Source: Planctomycetota bacterium (lineage in GTDB: Bacteria; Planctomycetota; Brocadiia; JAJRTI01). From it: DNA of 5,989 nt. Below, one piece after another: positions 1-5,697 of the stretch. A program made the translations under genes and the position numbers. The notes below the pieces were generated by a model. It was not told the origin of the DNA. It ran no database searches and worked only from the letters and a program-made list of their open reading frames with translations. How positions within the stretch are numbered: the stretch's first letter is position 1; each line of letters begins with the position of its first letter. The DNA is taken from the NCBI GenBank assembly GCA_024278415.1, contig JAJRTI010000533.1:1-5989 (forward strand), written 5' to 3'.

Positions 1-1707
1 GACAAGGGAGAGATCTGCGAGCGGCCGTCTGAACTGTTCCGCCGCGTGGCCCGGGCCGTGGCCGAGGCGGACAAGCTGTATGGGGACTGCGACCCGGCGG
101 AGAGCGAGAATGCGTTCTACGAGATGATGGCGTCGCTCGACTTCATGCCCAACTCGCCGACGCTGATGAATGCGGGCACGCGGCTGGGGCAGCTTTCTGG
201 CTGCTTCGTGCTGCCGGTCAAGGACTCGCTGCCGGAGATCTTCGCCACGATTCGGGACATGGCGCTTATCCACCAGTCCGGCGGCGGCACGGGCTTTTCG
301 TTCTCCGCGATTCGGCCGAAGGGCGACATGGTGCGCAGCACGGGAGGGGTCGCGTCCGGGCCGGTGTCGTTCATGTCGATCTTCGACCAGACCACCGAGG
401 TCATCAAGCAGGGGGGCCGGCGCCGCGGCGCGAACATGGCCGTGCTCCACGTGTCGCACCCGGACGTGCAGCAGTTCATCACCTGTAAGCTCGACGACCG
501 CTCCATGCGGAACTTCAACATCAGCGTGGCGATCACCGACGCGTTCATGGAGGCCGTGCGCGCCGGGGGCAAGCACGAGTTGGTCAATCCGCGCTCTGGC
601 GAGGTGGTGCGCACGATGCGCGCGCAGGATCTCTTCGAACTGATCACCTTCAGCGCGTGGCGCGCGGGCGACCCGGGGCTGATCTTCATCGACGAAGTGA
701 ATCGCTGCAACCCTACGCCGGGCGTGGGCGAGATCGAGGCCACGAACCCCTGCGGCGAACAGCCCCTGCTGCCCTATGAGTCGTGCATCCTTGGCTCTGT
801 CAATCTGTCTCGCTTTGCCAAAGACGGGGCCGTCGACTGGGATCGCCTTGCCCAGGTGGTGCGCCGTGCAGTGCACTTCCTCGACAACATCGTCGACGTG
901 AACACGTACACGCTCGATGCGATTCGCGACATGACGCTGGCCAACCGCAAGATTGGGCTCGGGGTCATGGGGTGGCACGAGATGCTCATCCAACTCGGCT
1001 TGCCATACGACTCCGACGGCGCGACTGCTATGGCCGAGCGCGTGATGGGGTTCATCGACGAGACCGCGGCCGCGGAGTCGAGCGCTATAGCGGAGCGCCG
1101 CGGGAGCTTCCCCAACTTCGACAAGAGCATGTGGCCGGGCCGCGGGCGGAAGCACATGCGCAACGCGGCCGTCACGACCGTGGCGCCCACCGGCACGATC
1201 AGCATCGTCGCGGACACGTCGAGCGGCATCGAGCCGATCTTCGCGCTCTGTTTCGTGCGCAACGTGCTGAGCGGCTCGCGGCTGTTCGAGGAGAACCGCC
1301 TCTTCCGTGCTGCGGCGCAGGAGGGCGGCTTCTACAGCCCCGACCTCATGGCCGAGGTCGCCAGGCGCCGGGGCGTGCGGGAGATCGAATCCGTGCCGGA
1401 GGACGTGCGTCGGCTCTTCGGCTCCGCACTGGAGATCGCGCCGGTGTGGCACGTGCGGATGCAGGCCGCCTTCCAGAAGCACACCCACAGCGGCGTCTCG
1501 AAGACGGTGAACCTCCCCCACGACGCGACGCAGGAGGACGTGGCCCGCATCTACCAGCTCGCGCACGAACTCGGCTGCAAGGGTGTGACCGTGTTCCGAT
1601 ACGGCTGCAAGCAAGAGCAAGTGCTGGAGAGCCATCCCGCTGCGGTCGGTGGGATGCCTTGCTTCGACGGAGAACAGGACGGGTCGTGCCGGCTGTGCGA
1701 TCCGTGA
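1..1707 (+). CDS. nrdJ: Adenosylcobalamin-dependent (class II) ribonucleoside-diphosphate reductase, 5'-truncated
   Basis: This enzyme reduces ribonucleotides to deoxyribonucleotides in the cytoplasm, using vitamin B12 to make the radical. The reading frame is open from base 1, and the residues before the GTG at base 46 (ending ELFRR) continue the family pattern, so the true start lies to the left and the visible 568 residues are the larger part of the protein. Counting from base 46, I see NSPTLMNAGT (36-45), the redox Cys53 in SGCF, the QSGGGTGFSFS loop (77-87), the catalytic NPCGE (Asn234, thiyl-radical Cys236, Glu238), the partner Cys247 in ESCILGSVNLS, the phosphate-binding APTGTIS (380-386) and the late VSKTVNLP motif (484-491). 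The two redox cysteines and NPCGE are the family's catalytic set. The long run of class II pattern matches, rather than a class I tyrosyl C-terminus, supports NrdJ. The C-terminus is short and ends with Cys539, Cys548 and Cys551, a probable disulfide shuttle. The gene is followed after 38 bp by a co-directional dehydrogenase. Confidence 0.95.
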   Translation, partial: DKGEICERPSELFRRVARAVAEADKLYGDCDPAESENAFYEMMASLDFMPNSPTLMNAGTRLGQLSGCFVLPVKDSLPEIFATIRDMALIHQSGGGTGFSFSAIRPKGDMVRSTGGVASGPVSFMSIFDQTTEVIKQGGRRRGANMAVLHVSHPDVQQFITCKLDDRSMRNFNISVAITDAFMEAVRAGGKHELVNPRSGEVVRTMRAQDLFELITFSAWRAGDPGLIFIDEVNRCNPTPGVGEIEATNPCGEQPLLPYESCILGSVNLSRFAKDGAVDWDRLAQVVRRAVHFLDNIVDVNTYTLDAIRDMTLANRKIGLGVMGWHEMLIQLGLPYDSDGATAMAERVMGFIDETAAAESSAIAERRGSFPNFDKSMWPGRGRKHMRNAAVTTVAPTGTISIVADTSSGIEPIFALCFVRNVLSGSRLFEENRLFRAAAQEGGFYSPDLMAEVARRRGVREIESVPEDVRRLFGSALEIAPVWHVRMQAAFQKHTHSGVSKTVNLPHDATQEDVARIYQLAHELGCKGVTVFRYGCKQEQVLESHPAAVGGMPCFDGEQDGSCRLCDP

Positions 1708-1735
1708 ATGCTGGCGGCCTGAAGCCAATCCAACC

Positions 1736-1740
1736 AGGAG
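1736..1740 (+). promoter_or_regulatory. Ribosome binding site of the MDR dehydrogenase
   Basis: The sequence AGGAG lies 5 bases before the ATG at 1746. It decides the start: the frame is open far upstream, inside the reductase gene, but only this ATG has a strong Shine-Dalgarno match, and the next in-frame ATG (1845) has none. Confidence 0.8.
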
Positions 1741-1745
1741 AAACG

Positions 1746-3260
1746 ATGAAACCGTTCGCCGCGATCCAGTGGAAGGGCGCCCTCACGCCCCGCGATCAAT
1801 GGTGTGAACGCGGCCGAGAATCCCGCGTCGAGCGCGCCGGCCGCATGTGGGCCATGGTCTATCATGGCATGGGCGACGTGGCCGTCGTGCCGGACCGGCC
1901 ATACTGGTGCACGGAGCACGATGTGCTTGCGAAAGTGCTGATCGTGCATCGCTGCGGCACGGACGTGAAAATGCTCAAGCAAGGCCGGCCGATCCCGCTA
2001 GAGGCCAGCCTGCTCGACGAACTGAAGGCGTATCTGGGGATCGAAGGCGATTACGATCCTGCCGATTACCGGCGCTACGAGGAGCTGATCCAAGGCCACT
2101 CCGCGGACGGTTCGGTGCGTGACCCGCTTTATCGGGCGCTGGCCGATTACCTGGCGAGTCTCGACGCGGCGCAGATCGAGATGCTGCAAGGCCGTCTGCG
2201 TCGAGAATGGGGCCGGGTCTTGGGCCACGAGATGACGATCGTCGTGGAGCACGTGGGAAGCAGGGTCCGCGAACTCACCGCGCCGCTTGGATATACTGAG
2301 ACCGAGGAGCGGCTGTCCGACGAATACCTCGACTTCCAGCCGGGCGAACGGCTCACCGTGCAGACGCGCGTCGCACGTTACGCGCCTCCGCCGCCGCCCC
2401 TGCTCGAAGACGGTTTGCGCGGGGTGCAACTGCTCAACCAAGACCACCAGAACATGGCGATGGAGCTTGACGGCGCGTACGCGCAATACCTGCGGCTCAC
2501 GCCGGAGATGATCCAGTCCGGCTCCCTGCTGCGTCTCCCCGATGGCATGTCCGACGTCGCCGGCGCGATGGTCGAGCCGGCCGCGTGCCTGCTCGATTGC
2601 CTCGATCTGGGCGTGCACCCGGAAGGGCAGGGCCCCGGAGGCAACATCATGAAGAAGGGCGTCAAGCGCGGGGGGCACACCGCGGTCATCGGCTCCGGCG
2701 CGATGGCGTTCATGGCCGCGCAGATGGCGCTCCACGTGGACGAGTGGGTCGAAGTCGGGGGCGCGGCCAAGGTCACCATGCTCGTGCGCTCCGAGGCCAA
2801 ACGGAAACTTGGCCAGGAACTGTTCCCGAACGAACCGCGCATCGACTACCTGGTGAATGCGCCCGGCGCAAGCCACGAAGAGATCGTGCGGCGCATGAAG
2901 GAGCGCTACGGCGCGGACTTCGGCTTCGACGACGTGATCCTCGCGGCTGGCGACGCGGCGACCCTCGGGCTCGCGCACGAACTCGTGGCCGGCTCGAATT
3001 GGCGCGTGCACGCGTTCGCCGGCACACGGGGGGAGACGGCCCTCGAAAGCGGGGCCTGGCACTACGGCAACGCGGGCACGCACGGCACGAGCGGATGCAA
3101 CACGAAGGCGATGGAGAACGTGATTGCCATGGCCCAGCGCGGGTTCGACTTGGAAAAGTTTAGTGGCCGGCGCTACACCATAGAAGAATTGGCCGACGAT
3201 ACGTCGGCGTTCTTCGACGACACGCACCTGCGCCCGGCGTTGCTACCGAATGGCCGGTAG
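1746..3260 (+). CDS. Zinc-dependent MDR-family dehydrogenase, L-sorbose-1-phosphate-reductase-like, with a large insertion
   Basis: This is a 504-residue member of the medium-chain dehydrogenase/reductase superfamily, which oxidises alcohols or reduces carbonyls with NAD(P). The GroES-like domain begins near residue 34 (MWAMVYHGMGDV) after a charged N-terminal extension. The catalytic zinc ligands appear as Cys70 in RCGTD, His161-Glu162 in LGHE and probably Glu277 in MVEPAA. The nucleotide-binding fold begins at about 311, with VIGSGAM at 314-320, where the usual third glycine of GxGxxG is alanine. The late motif HYGNAGTHGTSG (439-450) and the preceding FAGT resemble sorbose-1-phosphate reductase-like dehydrogenases, so a sugar or polyol substrate is likely; this subfamily call is by eye. 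Two features are odd: 86 residues separate CGTD from GHE where relatives have about 20 to 25, and the four-cysteine structural-zinc lobe is absent. Residues 214-218 are all proline. Usual MDR length is about 340-400. It is probably co-transcribed with the upstream reductase gene. A threonine- or alcohol-dehydrogenase role is the main alternative. Confidence 0.85.
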   Translation: MKPFAAIQWKGALTPRDQWCERGRESRVERAGRMWAMVYHGMGDVAVVPDRPYWCTEHDVLAKVLIVHRCGTDVKMLKQGRPIPLEASLLDELKAYLGIEGDYDPADYRRYEELIQGHSADGSVRDPLYRALADYLASLDAAQIEMLQGRLRREWGRVLGHEMTIVVEHVGSRVRELTAPLGYTETEERLSDEYLDFQPGERLTVQTRVARYAPPPPPLLEDGLRGVQLLNQDHQNMAMELDGAYAQYLRLTPEMIQSGSLLRLPDGMSDVAGAMVEPAACLLDCLDLGVHPEGQGPGGNIMKKGVKRGGHTAVIGSGAMAFMAAQMALHVDEWVEVGGAAKVTMLVRSEAKRKLGQELFPNEPRIDYLVNAPGASHEEIVRRMKERYGADFGFDDVILAAGDAATLGLAHELVAGSNWRVHAFAGTRGETALESGAWHYGNAGTHGTSGCNTKAMENVIAMAQRGFDLEKFSGRRYTIEELADDTSAFFDDTHLRPALLPNGR

Positions 3261-3308
3261 GGCTCACCTGGCCTCAAAAAATGCCGCGCAGATTCCCACA
3301 GAATGTTC

Positions 3309-3337
3309 TTGCAGCCCGGCCGGAATGGCAGTATACT
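3309..3337 (+). promoter_or_regulatory. Candidate sigma-70-type promoter for the RsbW-like gene
   Basis: A -10 box TATACT (3332-3337, five of six matching TATAAT) lies 17 bases after a weak -35 box TTGCAG (3309-3314, three of six). It sits in the 114-bp AT-richer spacer 3261-3374, and would start transcription near 3344, about 30 bases before the ATG. A second AT-rich hexamer TATATT (3353-3358) is too close to the start codon to be its -10 box. The promoter is inferred from pattern and position only. Confidence 0.45.
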
Positions 3338-3364
3338 GTCTTTGCCGCATGTTATATTGCAGGT

Positions 3365-3368
3365 GGAG
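3365..3368 (+). promoter_or_regulatory. Ribosome binding site of the RsbW-like gene
   Basis: GGAG, within AGGTGGAGAG, lies 6 bases before the ATG at 3375. It favours this start over the in-frame ATG at 3303, which lies upstream of the candidate -10 box, has no such site, and would add 24 residues that do not look like the domain. Confidence 0.7.
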
Positions 3369-3374
3369 AGAGCC

Positions 3375-3869
3375 ATGAATATACGCAGCAGCAACTTCGA
3401 CCGCGTGGTGCTGACCGTCCCTGGCAAGGCCGAGTACCTGGACTTGATCCGGCGAGTCGTCATGGACGTGGTGCAGCGCATGGGATTCGACGAGGAAGAC
3501 GCGGCCAAGATCGAGATGGCCGCGGACGAGGCCTGCACGAACGTCATCGACCACTCCCGTGCAGAGGATGCCGAGCCCGACGGGCCGGAGAAGATCGATC
3601 TCACGCTTGCCATCGAGGCGGACCGCATCGTCATCACCATCACCGACGCAGGGCAGCCATTCTCGCCGGCGGATTTCGAGCCTGTCGACCTTCAGACGTA
3701 CTTTGCGAACGGCGAGGGCCACGGCCTGGGGATCTACATCATGAAGACCTTCATGGATGAAGTGGTGCACAGCGAACCGCCCGACGGAGGCAACCAACTC
3801 ACGCTTGTGAAGTACTTGCCGTCCACCAAGCCGAACGCCTCGCCCCCCCAGGGCCGCGCGTTGGCGTGA
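3375..3869 (+). CDS. RsbW-like ATP-binding protein (GHKL/HATPase anti-sigma factor or serine kinase)
   Basis: This 164-residue cytoplasmic protein has the single-domain ATPase fold of RsbW/SpoIIAB-type regulators, which bind a sigma factor or phosphorylate an antagonist protein on serine. The N-terminal strand (MNIRSSNFDRVVLTVPG) leads into the helices at 18-60. The N box is DEACTNVIDH (51-60), with Glu52 and Asn56 as the expected catalytic base and Mg-binding residue. The G1 box is DAGQPF (91-96) and the G2 box GEGHGLG (113-119), followed by the helix IYIMKTFMDEV. The protein then ends with a short Pro-rich tail (150-164). The length is about right for the family (roughly 140-160). No sigma factor, anti-anti-sigma (STAS) protein, receiver domain or PP2C phosphatase is encoded next to it in the window, so its partner is unknown. 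It probably has its own promoter and is convergent with the next gene. A stand-alone kinase in a partner-switching pathway is equally possible. Confidence 0.88.
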   Translation: MNIRSSNFDRVVLTVPGKAEYLDLIRRVVMDVVQRMGFDEEDAAKIEMAADEACTNVIDHSRAEDAEPDGPEKIDLTLAIEADRIVITITDAGQPFSPADFEPVDLQTYFANGEGHGLGIYIMKTFMDEVVHSEPPDGGNQLTLVKYLPSTKPNASPPQGRALA

Positions 3870-3874
3870 TGCCC

Positions 3875-5518
3875 TCAGGGGTGCTCGACGAATTCGATCC
3901 CGCCTTTGCCCACGCGGAACCTTCGCGCGCGGATGCCGTGCCCCTTGCGGCCTCGGTCGTTGTAGTAGACCACGAGCACGCTCCCATCGTCGAGTTCGGC
4001 CATGCTGGGGTAGGCGCCTGTGCAGGAGTCGATCTGGACCGGTTTGCTCCATGTCGCGCCGTCGTCGAGGCTGTACTCGACGCTTGTGCCGGGGATGCGA
4101 TGCGCGTTGAGGAGGATGCCCGCGCTCGTGCGAAGCAGGTAGGAGGCGTGGCCGGGAATGCCCATGCGCTTGCGAGGGGTCCAGGTGTGGCCCAGATCGG
4201 TCGAGCGGGTGATGCACATGCAGGGCCGGATCGTGCACAAGAGCGACTTGTCTGGGAGTTGGATTACGGCCGGCTCATAATGGTTGTGGTCGTCCGCGAC
4301 CACGGTCGTGTCCCCCCACGTCTCGCCGCGATCGCGTGAGCGAATGAACGCGACGGCGGTTTTCTTGCCAGGGCTGTTGCCGTACGTGGGCAGCAGCAGC
4401 GTGCCGTCGTGCAGTTCGATGATCGGGCTGGAGCACGCGTGGGACGAGGCAAACGGCGAAGGCACGAGCCGCGGCTCGGTTTCCCACGTGTGGCCGTTGT
4501 CGAACGAACGCACGACGTACACGTCGTTGGTGCGGTCGTACTCGGGGCGCTTCACGCGCTTGCGCCCCTGATAGGTGTACTGGCCGCAGAAGAAGTTGCA
4601 GATGAGCGTGCCGTCCTTGAGTTGGCAGAGGGACGGGTCTCGGTCGTCGAGCGGCGAGTCCACCAGGGTCTGCGGCTTGCCCCAAGTCTTGCCGCCGTCG
4701 CTCGAGCGGCATGCCACGATGCGGCCGCCCTTGGGGTAGGCCTTGTTGGGGATGGACACGTGGGAATAGCCGGCGTAGAACGCGCACAGCAAGTCGCCGT
4801 TTTGCAGCTTGATCACGTCGGGGAACGCCTCGTACGAGCCCACCCCCGCGTCGTCGCAGACAACCTGATACTGAGGGCGAAGCGCTCGCCAAGGTCGATC
4901 CAGTTTAGCCCGCGTTCCCTCCGCGCGCAGATTGCGGAAGCGGATGTGGCCTTGGCCACAGCGTACGCCGATGAGGCCCTTGGGGTGTGTGGTGTCCTTG
5001 AGCGACGCAACGAGTTTGCCGTTGAGGTACACCTTGATGCTCGGCGAGTCGTGCTCGACGCGCACCTTGTGCCACGTGTTGAGGGGCATCTTGAGCCGAC
5101 GCACGCGCAGCAACTCCTTGGTCTGTCCTTGCCGAATCAGATACATGATGAGCTGGCTGTTGCGGCAGTCGAAGTGGGTCCAATACAGGTTGTCGCTGTC
5201 GGACGACCCGAACACCAAGCTCGCGGCCTTGACGCCCTTGCCCTCCGGCAGCGCCATGAACTCGCCCTCGTAGATGAGCTTGCCGAAGGCCGGGGACTTG
5301 AGCCAAGCGAACGTGCCGCGCAACTCTGGGTCGGTCTGCTCGATCATGCCATCCCCCACGCGCCAAGTGGCATCCTCGAAGTGCCACGCCTTGGCTGCGT
5401 TGGGGGAGGACAGGTCCACTTGGACGCGCACGGGGTTGGCGCCGAACGCGGCGCAGGCGATCACGAACGCGAAGCCCATGGCGGCGTACGTGTGGCGGTG
5501 TTCGTTCGGGTGGCTCAT
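3875..5518 (-). CDS. Exported sialidase-fold (Asp-box/BNR) protein with N-terminal DUF1080/LamG-like domain
   Basis: This 547-residue protein is probably exported and glycan-active. The start at 5518 is chosen because GAGGA lies 5 bases upstream and a hydrophobic segment follows (residues 11-27, FAFVIACAAFG); the frame is open further upstream to 5767, but that region has no signal-like or conserved sequence and runs into the next gene. VIAC (19-22) fits a lipoprotein lipobox, though the hydrophobic stretch before it is short; ordinary cleavage near residue 27 is the alternative. Residues about 40-200 form a beta-rich LamG/DUF1080-like domain (DNLYWTHFDC, WHKVRVEHD, KVYLNGKLV). Residues about 210-547 are a six-bladed sialidase fold with five Asp boxes: SSDGGKTW (272), SFDNGHTW (338), SRDRGETW (394), STDLGHTW (439) and SLDDGATW (483). 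Glu415 and Arg431 match the conserved sialidase Glu and second triad Arg, and Tyr503 in AYPSM may be the nucleophile, but the RIP arginine near the domain start is missing. True neuraminidase activity is therefore uncertain. Confidence 0.85.
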   Translation of the reverse strand: MSHPNEHRHTYAAMGFAFVIACAAFGANPVRVQVDLSSPNAAKAWHFEDATWRVGDGMIEQTDPELRGTFAWLKSPAFGKLIYEGEFMALPEGKGVKAASLVFGSSDSDNLYWTHFDCRNSQLIMYLIRQGQTKELLRVRRLKMPLNTWHKVRVEHDSPSIKVYLNGKLVASLKDTTHPKGLIGVRCGQGHIRFRNLRAEGTRAKLDRPWRALRPQYQVVCDDAGVGSYEAFPDVIKLQNGDLLCAFYAGYSHVSIPNKAYPKGGRIVACRSSDGGKTWGKPQTLVDSPLDDRDPSLCQLKDGTLICNFFCGQYTYQGRKRVKRPEYDRTNDVYVVRSFDNGHTWETEPRLVPSPFASSHACSSPIIELHDGTLLLPTYGNSPGKKTAVAFIRSRDRGETWGDTTVVADDHNHYEPAVIQLPDKSLLCTIRPCMCITRSTDLGHTWTPRKRMGIPGHASYLLRTSAGILLNAHRIPGTSVEYSLDDGATWSKPVQIDSCTGAYPSMAELDDGSVLVVYYNDRGRKGHGIRARRFRVGKGGIEFVEHP

Positions 5519-5537
5519 TGGCTTCCTCGGCTTCCTC
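5519..5537 (-). promoter_or_regulatory. Doubled ribosome binding site of the sialidase-fold gene
   Basis: Reading the minus strand, the 9-base unit GAGGAAGCC occurs twice in tandem (5529-5537 and 5520-5528) directly before the ATG at 5518. The near copy places GAGGA 5 bases from the start codon and acts as the likely Shine-Dalgarno site; the far copy is a second potential site. Confidence 0.6.
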
Positions 5538-5589
5538 TTGGGGGGGATGGAGTGCTGTGGGGCATGGATTGGTCTTGTGGCGCCCACTA

Positions 5590-5646
5590 GTGCTGGCGTG
5601 CGCATGACCAGGCGCGCGCCAGACGCGTAGCCGCATACGCCAGCAC
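5590..5646. repeat. Inverted repeat upstream of the sialidase-fold gene
   Basis: The arms GTGCTGGCGT (5590-5599) and ACGCCAGCAC (5637-5646) are perfect 10-base complements. Three more pairs (5600-5602 with 5632-5634) form if two bases bulge. The middle contains a perfect 10-base palindrome, GGCGCGCGCC (5611-5620). On the minus strand a TTGACG hexamer (5656-5661, five of six to the -35 consensus) lies just upstream, with only a poor TATGCG (5632-5637) in -10 position, so the repeat could overlap a promoter or sit in the 5' leader. No run of T follows in either direction, which argues against a simple intrinsic terminator. Confidence 0.5.
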
Positions 5647-5677
5647 GCGGGCGGGCGTCAAGCGGTTCACAGATCGC

Positions 5678-5697
5678 CCGAATTCTGGCGAATTCGG
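5678..5697 (-). terminator. Stem-loop directly after the TPR gene stop codon
   Basis: On the minus strand, CCGAATTC, a 4-base loop GCCA and GAATTCGG form a perfect 8-bp hairpin whose first base follows the TAG stop (5698-5700). Its position suggests a transcript 3' end or RNA-stabilising hairpin. No T tract follows, so an intrinsic terminator is not well supported; factor-dependent termination or a repeated intergenic element are alternatives. Confidence 0.4.

Noticed and set aside
117..1262. Minus-strand open frames opposite the reductase gene.
   Set aside because: They have no recognisable motifs and lie across the well-conserved NrdJ coding sequence.
783..1745. Upstream extension of the dehydrogenase frame to 783, which would give an 825-residue protein.
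   Set aside because: That part lies in a different frame over the reductase gene and reads as Arg/Pro/His-rich sequence with no domain; the ATG at 1746 has a good ribosome binding site and starts the MDR homology.
1998..3227. A 409-residue open frame on the minus strand opposite the dehydrogenase.
   Set aside because: Its sequence is Arg/His/Val-rich with no recognisable domain, and it mirrors a gene with strong MDR motifs. Long antisense frames are expected in GC-rich DNA.
3252..3273. A weak hairpin over the stop codon of the dehydrogenase gene (arms GGCCGG and CTGGCC with one G-T pair).
   Set aside because: It is followed by an A run (about 3276-3281), not a T run, so it does not look like an intrinsic terminator for the plus strand, and the stem is short.
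4409..5590. A 393-residue open frame on the plus strand opposite the sialidase-fold gene.
   Set aside because: It is low-complexity Val/Leu/Glu/Arg-rich translation of the complement of a gene with five clear Asp boxes; no start signal or domain supports it.
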